The notes under the pieces are model-generated. The model was not told where the DNA came from, did not search any database, and worked only from the letters and a program-made list of their open reading frames with translations. The translations under genes were made by a program, and so were the position numbers. A stretch of 64,000 nucleotides of DNA from Bacteroidota bacterium. Its GTDB lineage: Bacteria > Bacteroidota > Bacteroidia > AKYH767-A > 2013-40CM-41-45. This document shows, in pieces, positions 8,691 through 17,081 of the stretch. Numbering within the stretch: the first letter of the stretch is position 1; each line of letters starts with the position of its first letter. The DNA lies in the NCBI GenBank assembly GCA_016720935.1, contig JADKJP010000006.1, forward strand, positions 248,001 to 312,000, read 5' to 3'.

Positions 8691-9393
8691 TCAGTTGTAT
8701 ACAGGATCAACGGGAACTTTTGAATCAATGATCCTCCCGTTTTCACACTTAATAATACGAGCAGGGAATTTGTCGATCATGGAATAATTGTGAGTTGCCA
8801 TCAGCACCGCGCGTCCGGTGTTTCGGATATCAAATAAGAGTCGCATAATTCCCTCTGATGTTTCCGGGTCGAGGTTTCCGGTGGGTTCATCAGCCAGAAT
8901 AATTTCCGGATCATTCAAGCAATGCACGTGCAATCACTACTCTTTGTTGTTCACCTCCACTCAGTTCATGCGGCATTTTGAATCCTTTTGTAACCAGCCC
9001 GACTTTTTTCAACACTTCATTGATGCGCTCTTCAATTCTGACTTTATCTTTCCATCCTGTTGCCTGCAGCACGAAAAGTAAATTCGCATGCACCGACCGG
9101 TCATTGAGTAACTGAAAATCCTGAAAAACAATTCCCAGTTTCCTGCGCAGAAATGGAATTTGATTTTCCTTTATATGATTGAGATGAAAACCTGCAACTG
9201 TCGCGTCACCCTGTTCAAGTTCCAGATCGCCATAGATCATTTTTAAAAGACTGCTTTTCCCTGTACCAGTCTTGCCAATGAGGTAGGCAAATTCTCCCTT
9301 TTCAATGTCCATGCTTACATTGGATAATACCAGATGCTTCGCCTGGAAGATATTCACATTGCGTAAAGAAATACTCATTTCGGTCGCTGTCAT
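8691..9393 (-). pseudogene. ftsE: FtsE-like ABC ATPase, frameshifted
   Basis: ATP-binding subunit related to the cell-division FtsEX complex, which controls peptidoglycan hydrolases. The first part from ATG 9393 has Walker A GKTGTGKSS, the Q-loop VFQDFQLL and signature LSGGEQQRVVIARALL, then stops at 8911. The rest continues in another frame from NDPEIILADEPTGNLDP (Walker B) to the H-loop ATHNYSMI and ends at 8691. Four bases at 8916-8919 stand where three are needed, so one extra base breaks the gene. Joined length of about 233 residues is normal. A sequencing or assembly error is at least as likely as true decay. No ftsX is beside it. Confidence 0.85.
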
Positions 9394-9447
9394 TGTATAA
9401 AAGGTATTTTGTAAAAACGAATTTTTGGATGCTGGATTAGCGGAGAA

Positions 9448-9651
9448 TTACAATTCCAGTTTTTGGATTTTTCCATAAGGCATTTCATTGATGAGACGGA
9501 TAATTTCACTCTCCTTATCACCAAGCCCGGCTTTCGTTAATGCCTTTTCAGGACGATCAACCCTGAAATAGGCGAGCAGTGTGAAATTGTCATCACGCAA
9601 TTGCACATAATCCGGGATTTTTGCGGTGCCTTTGATTTTCAGAATGTACAT
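9448..9651 (-). CDS. Small conserved protein, function unknown
   Basis: A 67-residue acidic/basic mixed protein, MYILKIKGTAKIPDYVQLRD onward, ending MPYGKIQKLEL. No signal peptide, membrane helix or cysteine motif is seen. ATG 9651 is chosen because the region before it is low-complexity Phe/Cys-rich translation of AT-rich DNA. It lies 54 bases upstream of the ftsE-like gene on the same strand. I do not recognise a family; the regular sequence looks like a real folded protein, not chance. Confidence 0.65.
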   Translation of the reverse strand: MYILKIKGTAKIPDYVQLRDDNFTLLAYFRVDRPEKALTKAGLGDKESEIIRLINEMPYGKIQKLEL

Positions 9652-9733
9652 GATACAAAAGTAACAAAAGAAAAAGCTGTTTGTTTTTTGCAAACAGGTA
9701 ATCATGAACAATAAAGAATGGAAATCTTCCCGC

Positions 9734-10603
9734 TCACCTGAGCTTGATAGGGAAGGTGGTATTGTTAACGGTCAGTGTCGCGTCATCATCGCATGTACCG
9801 TTGCCATAATCGAAAACTCTCGTTGGTTTGCCGGTAGGTGTCAGTTCAAAAACGCCTTCCTTGATGTAAGCACAGTCAAGTGCGACCCAGAGTCTGGTTG
9901 TAATGTTGACACTAAATGCTGTCCCTTCAAATCCGGTTCCATTGGCACTACCGCGAATGTAATATTGATCATCCAGCCAGTTACTCATGCCAGTTGTTGA
10001 TTCACCGGCAATCCATTCCCTCTCGCGCTGCGAATTCCAGGTCAGAATTTGACCATTACGATTTTCCAACTGTCCGTTCACCTGAATCGTGTACCAGAGA
10101 TGATTATCGGAGTTATGGCCTTTGTTCGTCACCGTTTTTTGTCCGGTTACCTTGAACATATTCGTGGCTTCCCGGCCTACATAGTAATTGTTGAAAGTGG
10201 TGGTGATGACTGTTCCTGAATCCCGGTATGCACCTGTATATTGAATATGTATGATCCCTTTTCTGTAACGGAAATCCCGGCAAAGGCATGTATCTGACCC
10301 AAAATCTACTTCAATACTTCCTCCCGGACCTGCGCTGTCAGGTGTGATTGTAACCGTTGCACAAACACTCAGAAGTGAATTGTCATCCGCAAAACGGTAT
10401 GTCGTCAACCCGCTTCCTCCATTTTCAACAGCCTGATTGGCGATATTGTTTACGTCATTGAAGGTATTTTCTGCAAGTGAATTGTCCTGTGAGGTCTGAG
10501 TATCAAATTCCAGTTCAGTGTTTTTTTCCTTTTTACAAGCCATTAATGCTAATAACAAACACAATGCATTAACGGAAAGGTGAAAAATCCATTGCTTTTT
10601 CAT
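9734..10603 (-). CDS. Putative lipoprotein of unknown function
   Basis: A 289-residue exported protein. The N-terminus has a hydrophobic stretch ending LLALMACKKEKN, a lipobox (LMAC) with the cleavage Cys followed by lysines. The mature part is beta-rich with many Thr/Asn/Gly, three further cysteines (CATVTITPDSAGPGG, DTCLCRDF) and a C-terminal immunoglobulin-like or jelly-roll look (NGTCDDDATLTVNNTTFPI). It is likely outer-membrane or surface anchored. No family is recognised. Confidence 0.75.
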   Translation of the reverse strand: MKKQWIFHLSVNALCLLLALMACKKEKNTELEFDTQTSQDNSLAENTFNDVNNIANQAVENGGSGLTTYRFADDNSLLSVCATVTITPDSAGPGGSIEVDFGSDTCLCRDFRYRKGIIHIQYTGAYRDSGTVITTTFNNYYVGREATNMFKVTGQKTVTNKGHNSDNHLWYTIQVNGQLENRNGQILTWNSQREREWIAGESTTGMSNWLDDQYYIRGSANGTGFEGTAFSVNITTRLWVALDCAYIKEGVFELTPTGKPTRVFDYGNGTCDDDATLTVNNTTFPIKLR

Positions 10604-10801
10604 TCGTGTGGTTTTGGGTTAAATCTGGAAATCCTGAGATACTTCGATTAATACAGAAAATTTATACTGGGAATCAAACAGATAGGTTACTCATGTTTAA
10701 AACTATGTTGGTAACTACACTGCCTGTAAAAGGTGTTAAGCAGTGGTTTCCAATAATTTTGCTCACATCCCGTTTCAATTTCAAATTCCCTGTACATTAC
10801 T

Positions 10802-13800
10802 ATGTCAACACGACTTTTTTGGGTCTTCCTTTTATTTTCCATTCGTGCCTTTTCCCAACAAACAGCCATCTACACCGACCCGGAGCGTGGATATCAGTTG
10901 GGAATGGAATTGTTCAACAAACAGAAATATGTTGTTGCCCAAAAGGAATTTCAAAAAGTTCTGGAAAGCACTGCGCCTGTTTCGCTGGAAGTAAGAGGTA
11001 ATTCAGCATTCTATGCTGCACGCTGCGCCGCGGAGTTGTTTCATCCGGATGCGGAGTACCTCATGTTTCATTTCATGACGGACTATCCGGAAAATCCGCA
11101 TTATGACGAAGCGATTTACCACCTGGGTATTCTCTATTTCAAACAAAAGAAATACAAAAAAGCGGTCGAATACCTGGAAAAGCTGGATCGTAATGAGCTT
11201 AGCCAGGAGAGGAGAGACGAGGTGAATTTTAAACTCGGCTACTCTTACTACATGACTAATGATTATGATAAAGCGAGTAAATCATTTTTCGAAGTAAAAG
11301 ATGGTACCAGTAAATATGCTACCGCAGCGCAGTACTACTACGCTCACATGGCTTATGTGAATGAGAATTATGAGACAGCATTGAAGTCATTTTTGAAATT
11401 GAAAGATTCGGAAGCCTTCGCTCCCGTGGTTCCATACTATATTACCCAGATCTACTACAAACAAGGCAAATATGATGAGCTCCTCAAATTCGCGCCTACG
11501 GTTTTGGATTCGGTCGGACCCAAAAACGGAATGGAGATCGGAAGAATGGTGGCGGAATCTTATTATAGAAAAGGTAATTACAAAGAAGCTTTGCCTTACC
11601 TGATCGACTATGAAAGAAACTCACCAAACGTTGGCAGGAACGATTATTACCAGCTTGCTTTTTGTTATTACAAATCCGGTGAGTATGAAAAAGCGATCCC
11701 TTATTTTCAAAAGACCTGTTCAAAGGAAGATGAGCTTTCGCAAAACGCTTATTACCATCTTGCCGATTGTTATCTGAAGACAAATGCAAAGAGGAGCGCA
11801 CGGACTTCTTTTCAATCTGCTGCCAAAAGCACCTTTGATACCGAAATTCAGGAAGAAGCACAATTTAATTTTGCAAAATTATCCTACGAGTTAAATTATC
11901 AGAGTGTCGCTATCGAAGCTTTCAGGAGTTTTACAACTACTTTCTCTAAGAGTGCTCATCTGGATGAAGCCAATGAAATGTTGGTTGGTATTTACACCAA
12001 TACACGCAATTACAAGGATGCTCTCACTTCCATTGAAGCCATCAAAAATAAAACCCAGCCCATTCGTGCCGCTTATCAAAAGGTGGCATATTACCGTGGT
12101 ATCGAGTTTTTCATGGATAACAATCAGAAAGAAGCGATCAAGCTATTTAAGACTTCAATTTCCTATCCTGTTGATCAGGGGTTGGTAGCCAAAGCGCTCT
12201 ACTGGTCAGGAGAATCCTATTATAAACTGAATGATTTTGATAATGCAGCGAAGTCTTACAGCGATTACATTTTGACTCCTGCTGCAGTTACACAGGAAGA
12301 ATACAATCTTGCCAATTACAATATCGGTTATTGCAAATTCAAATCGGAGGATTACGCTTCCGCGCAAACAGCCTTTCGTAAATATGTAAAGGAAAAGTCA
12401 CAAACCGATAACACCCGCTATACCGATGCTTTGCTTCGTATCGCTGACTGCTTTTTCATGCTCAAGGATCAAGCGAATGCTATTGAATATTATAACCAGG
12501 CTATTGGTGCAAATGCGAAAGCCAGCGACTATGGTATATATCAAAAGGGAGTAATTCTCGGGATCCAGGGAAGAATGGCAGAGAAAGTCACCACACTTCA
12601 AAAACTGTTTGACAAGTATCCTAAATCTGTTTATTACGATGACGCTTTGTTTGAAGCTGCACAGGCAAGTATGATTACGGGAGACAATCAGCAGGCCCTG
12701 AAATATTATCAGGAGATCATGACGAATTATCCATCCGGCAGCTATATGAAGAAGGCTGAACTTGGTGAAGCCCTGGTGTATTATAACAACAAGGAAGACG
12801 ATAAAGCCATGGCAGCTTATAAGAAGGTTGTTCAGAAATATCCCAATACCACCGAATCGCACGAAGCGCTTGAACAGATCCGAAAAATTTCGGTCAGTCA
12901 GAATAAAGTGGATGATTACCTCGCTTACGCGAAAAATGTCCCCAATGCGGATGTATCGAAAGCGGCTCAGGATTCATTGATGTATGAGGCAGCAGAATTG
13001 CGCTATACACAAGGAAATTGTGATGAGGCTGTGAAAGATTTCGAAGCCTATCTCCGTCGTTTTCCGGAAGCTATTTTCCTTGTAAATGCTTCTTACTACA
13101 AATCTGATTGTTTGTATCGTGCAAAACAATATGAGAAAGCATTGGAAGGTTATGAAGTTGTAAATAGTCAGCCGAAAAATCAATTCAGCGAAAAATCATT
13201 GCTCAGTGCAGGACAAATCAATTACCGTCTGAAAAACTATGACAGAGCATTGGCGAATTTTGAAAAGCTTGAAGCCAGCGCGGAAGTGAAGGACAATATC
13301 ATGGCCGCTCAAGCCGGTGAGTTGCGTTGCAGTTACAAGCTGAATGATTATGATAAGGCCATCAGCAATGCTCAGAAGGTTTTGAATTCATCAGCAACAG
13401 ATAAAGACCTGATCACAGAAGCTCATTTCATTGCAGGAAAATCCTATTTCGCCAAAAATGACATGGCGAGCGCGAAATCAGAACTTACCATCGTCTCCAA
13501 ACGCACCAATAGTGAGATGACAGCGGAGAGTAAATATCATCTCGCCCTGATTGAATTCAGAATGGATAATTATAAGGAAAGTCAGAAACTCATTTTTGAA
13601 ATTCAAAACCAGGTTCCTTCCTATGATTTCTGGATCGCGAAAGGATTCATTTTGCTCGGGGATAATTACCTCGCGCAGAAAGATACTTTCCAGGCTCGTG
13701 AAACCTACAAAAGTATCGTCGATAATTTCCAAAAAGATCCAAACGATCCTGAAGATTTGAAAGAAGTTGCAAAACAAAAGCTGGATGCCATTACTGCAGC

Positions 13801-13891
13801 TGAAAGTAAGAGAGATAAAGAAATAATGGAACGCAAACTGACTCCGGAAACTGTTGAACCGGATTCTACCGATGATGCAGGAAATAAATAA
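10802..13891 (+). CDS. Large exported TPR-repeat protein
   Basis: A 1029-residue protein with a signal peptide (LFWVFLLFSIRAFSQQ) followed almost wholly by tetratricopeptide-like repeats of about 35-37 residues, rich in YY and in A-x-x-Y/F patterns (e.g. GKYDELL, YEKAIPYF, YDKASKSF). The C-terminus is Lys/Glu-rich and charged. It is probably periplasmic or tied to the outer membrane as a protein scaffold. A candidate -7 box TAATTTTG lies at 10754-10761. The outer-membrane barrel gene follows after 24 bases, so the two likely work together. Substrate unknown. Confidence 0.88.
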   Translation: MSTRLFWVFLLFSIRAFSQQTAIYTDPERGYQLGMELFNKQKYVVAQKEFQKVLESTAPVSLEVRGNSAFYAARCAAELFHPDAEYLMFHFMTDYPENPHYDEAIYHLGILYFKQKKYKKAVEYLEKLDRNELSQERRDEVNFKLGYSYYMTNDYDKASKSFFEVKDGTSKYATAAQYYYAHMAYVNENYETALKSFLKLKDSEAFAPVVPYYITQIYYKQGKYDELLKFAPTVLDSVGPKNGMEIGRMVAESYYRKGNYKEALPYLIDYERNSPNVGRNDYYQLAFCYYKSGEYEKAIPYFQKTCSKEDELSQNAYYHLADCYLKTNAKRSARTSFQSAAKSTFDTEIQEEAQFNFAKLSYELNYQSVAIEAFRSFTTTFSKSAHLDEANEMLVGIYTNTRNYKDALTSIEAIKNKTQPIRAAYQKVAYYRGIEFFMDNNQKEAIKLFKTSISYPVDQGLVAKALYWSGESYYKLNDFDNAAKSYSDYILTPAAVTQEEYNLANYNIGYCKFKSEDYASAQTAFRKYVKEKSQTDNTRYTDALLRIADCFFMLKDQANAIEYYNQAIGANAKASDYGIYQKGVILGIQGRMAEKVTTLQKLFDKYPKSVYYDDALFEAAQASMITGDNQQALKYYQEIMTNYPSGSYMKKAELGEALVYYNNKEDDKAMAAYKKVVQKYPNTTESHEALEQIRKISVSQNKVDDYLAYAKNVPNADVSKAAQDSLMYEAAELRYTQGNCDEAVKDFEAYLRRFPEAIFLVNASYYKSDCLYRAKQYEKALEGYEVVNSQPKNQFSEKSLLSAGQINYRLKNYDRALANFEKLEASAEVKDNIMAAQAGELRCSYKLNDYDKAISNAQKVLNSSATDKDLITEAHFIAGKSYFAKNDMASAKSELTIVSKRTNSEMTAESKYHLALIEFRMDNYKESQKLIFEIQNQVPSYDFWIAKGFILLGDNYLAQKDTFQARETYKSIVDNFQKDPNDPEDLKEVAKQKLDAITAAESKRDKEIMERKLTPETVEPDSTDDAGNK

Positions 13892-13915
13892 TTTTTGAAA
13901 CGACGCAGCCACACC

Positions 13916-15580
13916 ATGTATAAGCACCTGTTAATTGCACTCGCATTATTTTCCACAACCTCTGTTTTTGGACAAGAGGGGAAAGAAAAGGAAGATCTTG
14001 GAGACAAGGAATACATCATTGTAAAGGACTATAAACCGGTTCTTGCGGAGTCATATAAGATTTCGGATGTTCCGGAAGGAGACACTACTACAGTGAATCC
14101 TCCGGCGATGAAATACAATGCCGTTTCAAAAAAGGTAGAAACCAATTACGAAACCGCTACCATCAAAGCAGTGAAGGTGATGGATGAGAAACTGGCTAAG
14201 TTGTATCGAAACCTGGTGAAGTTGGGAATCGGCAATTACACAACATACAATGGTGAAGCCTATATCAATTCTCTTCGTTCTAAAAAAGGAGCGCTGGGAT
14301 TGGCGGTACGACACTTCTCAGGCTCTCCCAGTCTGAAAGACGCCGGAGAAGCGGATTTCAGCCAGAACAAAGCCGGGTTGACCGGAAAGTATTTTTTAAG
14401 CAATGCTACCTTTAGCGGAGACCTTGGTTACGACAGAAATGTTGTTCACTATTATGGGTACAACTCAGCTGATACTATTATTGATAAGAAGAATACTAAA
14501 CAAAGATTCAGTGAATTTAATATCAATGCGGGATTGGCCAGCAATTATCTGAACAAAGGTCATATGGATTATGGTGTGCGTTTTGGCTACACTACTTTTA
14601 ATGATTTGTTCTCCGTAACAGAAAACGATTTCCTTGCTGTGGCAAATGCGGGCAAACAATTGGAAAATTTTTATCTACGGGTTGACGCCGCTTTCAATTA
14701 TTTCAAAAAGACAGATGCGGATTATGAAATCCTTTCATTGAACAGCAACCTCAATAGAAATATTATTCGTATTTCTCCTACTTTCAATTTTGATAAAGAA
14801 AACATTCATCTTGTCCTTGGTGGCCGATTGGAAATTGAAAAGAATCTTGGCTCTGATGTTCACTTGTATCCAAGAGTCGATTTCTCACTTCCAATTGCTG
14901 AACATATCCTTTCAGTCTTTGCTAATGTGGACGGAAACCTCTCAAAGAATAGTTTCAGAACACTTGCCTATGAGAATCCTTTCATTACATCTTCAATCAG
15001 ACCTTTCAATACCAATAATAAGCTGATGCTTACGGGAGGATTAAAAGGAAATTTCTCCAGCACTGTTTCATTTACAGTCTGGGCGAGATATTCAAAAGTT
15101 GAGGATTTGCTGATGTATGTAAACGACACAATCCATTTCAATAAATTCAATCTCTTGAGAGATGATGGAACTGTTTTTAATCTGCACGCGGAACTTGGAT
15201 TTTTGTCGGATGAAAAATTAAATCTCTCCCTGCATCTTGATCAGAACTCCTACAAACTTGATTTGTATGAAAAAGCCTGGCATATGCCTGCAACAGTTGT
15301 GACCTTTGTTGCTAAATACAATCTCCGGGATAAAATTCTGGTGAATGCTTCACTCTTTGCTAGAGGAGTGACTTATGCCGCGGTAAGAGAAGGTAATGGA
15401 TACAAGTCAGAAAAAATCAACGCTTATCTTGATGGCAACCTCGGACTGGAATACCGTTATTCGAAAATTTTATCTGTGTTTGTTAACCTGAACAATCTGG
15501 GTTTTGCAAAATACTACAACTGGTATCAGTACCCGTCCGAACGTTTCAATGTACTTGGTGGAATTTCCTATTCTTTCTAA
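13916..15580 (+). CDS. Outer-membrane beta-barrel protein (TonB-receptor-like)
   Basis: A 554-residue exported protein with a signal peptide (YKHLLIALALFSTTSVFGQ). After an N-terminal region with conserved-looking KDYKPVLAESYKISDVPEGD, the rest alternates polar and aromatic residues as in a beta-barrel and ends GGISYSF with a terminal Phe, the outer-membrane insertion signal. No clear plug domain or TonB box is seen, so it may be a porin-like barrel. ATG 13916 is preferred to a TTG 21 bases earlier because it directly begins the signal peptide. It is 24 bases after the TPR gene. Confidence 0.82.
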   Translation: MYKHLLIALALFSTTSVFGQEGKEKEDLGDKEYIIVKDYKPVLAESYKISDVPEGDTTTVNPPAMKYNAVSKKVETNYETATIKAVKVMDEKLAKLYRNLVKLGIGNYTTYNGEAYINSLRSKKGALGLAVRHFSGSPSLKDAGEADFSQNKAGLTGKYFLSNATFSGDLGYDRNVVHYYGYNSADTIIDKKNTKQRFSEFNINAGLASNYLNKGHMDYGVRFGYTTFNDLFSVTENDFLAVANAGKQLENFYLRVDAAFNYFKKTDADYEILSLNSNLNRNIIRISPTFNFDKENIHLVLGGRLEIEKNLGSDVHLYPRVDFSLPIAEHILSVFANVDGNLSKNSFRTLAYENPFITSSIRPFNTNNKLMLTGGLKGNFSSTVSFTVWARYSKVEDLLMYVNDTIHFNKFNLLRDDGTVFNLHAELGFLSDEKLNLSLHLDQNSYKLDLYEKAWHMPATVVTFVAKYNLRDKILVNASLFARGVTYAAVREGNGYKSEKINAYLDGNLGLEYRYSKILSVFVNLNNLGFAKYYNWYQYPSERFNVLGGISYSF

Positions 15581-15584
15581 ACGA

Positions 15585-15626
15585 TCAACCTCGAACTTCA
15601 AACCTTGAACCTCGAACTTCGAACCC
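15585..15626 (+). repeat. 7-bp period tract (CGAACTT-type words)
   Basis: Six in-phase heptamers: TCAACCT, CGAACTT, CAAACCT, TGAACCT, CGAACTT, CGAACCC. It fills the 49-base gap between two convergent genes. Confidence 0.75.
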
Positions 15627-15629
15627 CAA

Positions 15630-16394
15630 TCATCTTGCGCCTGCTTTAAACTTGGCGATCGCATTCCTGGTAAATTCAGACAGAACCAATCTTCCGCTAA
15701 TTGCGGCACGATCTGCAAGTAAAGTGTCCCAATTTTCAGTGCCTTCCCAACAAACTTTTTTCAGATCCTTCATGGCATCAGGATTGCTGGCAGCTAATCT
15801 TTGAGCAAGAGCATGCAGTGCCTGATCCATTTCCTGAATAGTAGGGTAGAGGGAAGCATACATTCCTTTTTCACAGGCCCATTGAGCCGTTTGCCATTCC
15901 GTTGCATTAATCGATAACATCGAAAAAGCCGCTGTTCCGATTTTTCGTTCTACAGCAGGACCAACGACAAATGGACCGATACCTACTGCCAGTTCACTGA
16001 GTTTGACGGAAGCATTATCTGTCGCGAATGTATAATCTGCAGCACAGGCGATTCCGACACCTCCTCCAACCGCTTTACCCTGTACTCTTGCGATCACAAA
16101 TTTTGGAGCTTTTCGCATCGCGTTGATAACCGCTGCAAACCCTGAAAAAAAATACGTTCCTTTTTCCAATGAATCAATTGAAACCAATTCATCAAAAGAA
16201 GCACCTGCACAAAATGATTTTTCGCCTTCGCTTTTTAGTACAATCACTTTCGCTTCCGGATTTTTTCCGGCATTCTCTATTTCCGTCGCAAGTTGCCGAA
16301 GCAATGTGCCGGGCATTGAATTACTCTGCGGATGAAAAAATGTGATGCTTGCAATTCCTTCTGCAATTTTGCTTTGAATGGATCCGTTGGACAT
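15630..16394 (-). CDS. Enoyl-CoA hydratase/isomerase family protein
   Basis: A 254-residue crotonase in the paaZ block. Oxyanion segments are present: KSFCAGASFDEL and GKAVGGGVGIACAADY. The usual catalytic stretch is altered to LSELAVGIGPFVVGPAVERK, with Glu in LSEL but PFVVG where hydratases have PGGG-like turns. ATG 16394 (MSNGSIQSKIAEG) is the start; upstream in-frame sequence is non-family and contains a terminator. It may do the hydratase (PaaF-like) step of the dehydrosuberyl-CoA pathway; this rests on context only. Confidence 0.85.
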   Translation of the reverse strand: MSNGSIQSKIAEGIASITFFHPQSNSMPGTLLRQLATEIENAGKNPEAKVIVLKSEGEKSFCAGASFDELVSIDSLEKGTYFFSGFAAVINAMRKAPKFVIARVQGKAVGGGVGIACAADYTFATDNASVKLSELAVGIGPFVVGPAVERKIGTAAFSMLSINATEWQTAQWACEKGMYASLYPTIQEMDQALHALAQRLAASNPDAMKDLKKVCWEGTENWDTLLADRAAISGRLVLSEFTRNAIAKFKAGAR

Positions 16395-16470
16395 GGTATT
16401 AATTTGTGACCGAAAATAAATATTATTTGTGGTTAAGAGAAATTGAAGATGGGAGACTATTGTAATACAA

Positions 16471-16501
16471 AAGCCGTTCGCATAATACATGCAAACGGCT
16501 T
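16471..16501 (-). terminator. Terminator after the 150-aa paa-linked gene
   Basis: AAGCCGTT pairs with AACGGCTT, extended inward by GCAT/ATGC around a 5-base loop, followed on the leftward strand by TTGTATTA. It lies between the stop at 16521 and the next leftward gene at 16394. Confidence 0.7.
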
Positions 16502-16520
16502 CTGTTGAATATGAATTCAA

Positions 16521-16973
16521 TTAATTCTTACCGTACGCAGGTAATTTGCCTTCGGTAATCATTTGTTGAGTTTTCACTTTGTGTGCCTCGTAATCACCGA
16601 AGCAGAGAGCAGACAAAATTTCGTCACGCGACATAGCGGGGTTGCCCAGTTGCTTCTTGATTTCCAGGCTGCATCTGTCTACGAAATGTTCGAAACGTTC
16701 AGGAGCCCAGATGTAATCTACCTTTTGCCAGTCGGGACGCGTTCTGTCAATTTTAAATTCCATTGGAAGATCACCATGAATAATGGCTTTTACATCCAAT
16801 CCTTCGAAAGTTTTTGGGAGCAGACGATTGTCAAAGACAAGCGGACGACTCACATCGATCACATGCTTTTTACGTTTAGGGTCAACCATTTTGAGCCCGT
16901 TTATGCGAAGACCTTTTTTCTTAAGGTGTCCGAATTTTTTCTCGAATCTTTCGAGTGTGTCATAGAGTAACAT
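16521..16973 (-). CDS. Uncharacterised 150-aa protein beside paaZ
   Basis: A basic, soluble-looking protein with no signal peptide or membrane helix. It begins MLLYDTLERFEKKFGHLKKK, has a beta-like centre (PLVFDNRLLPKTFEGLDVK) and two cysteines (DRCSLEIKKQ, SALCFGDYEAHK). It lies 100 bases downstream of paaZ on the same strand and is followed by its own terminator, so it probably shares the paaZ transcript. I do not recognise the family. Codon use resembles its neighbours. Confidence 0.8.
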   Translation of the reverse strand: MLLYDTLERFEKKFGHLKKKGLRINGLKMVDPKRKKHVIDVSRPLVFDNRLLPKTFEGLDVKAIIHGDLPMEFKIDRTRPDWQKVDYIWAPERFEHFVDRCSLEIKKQLGNPAMSRDEILSALCFGDYEAHKVKTQQMITEGKLPAYGKN

Positions 16974-17053
16974 GGCTGGTTGGTTTTTTTATGTGTTGGA
17001 GTGGTTGTATTTATTATTGGATAATTTGCAATCGGTAATTGAGTTATGAGTTA

Positions 17054-17081
17054 TAAACCTCGAACTTTGAACACTAAACTC
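17054..17081 (+). repeat. Short 7-bp period tract at the paaZ 3' end
   Basis: Four heptamers, TAAACCT, CGAACTT, TGAACAC and TAAACTC, overlap the paaZ stop codon (17074-17076). Confidence 0.5.
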
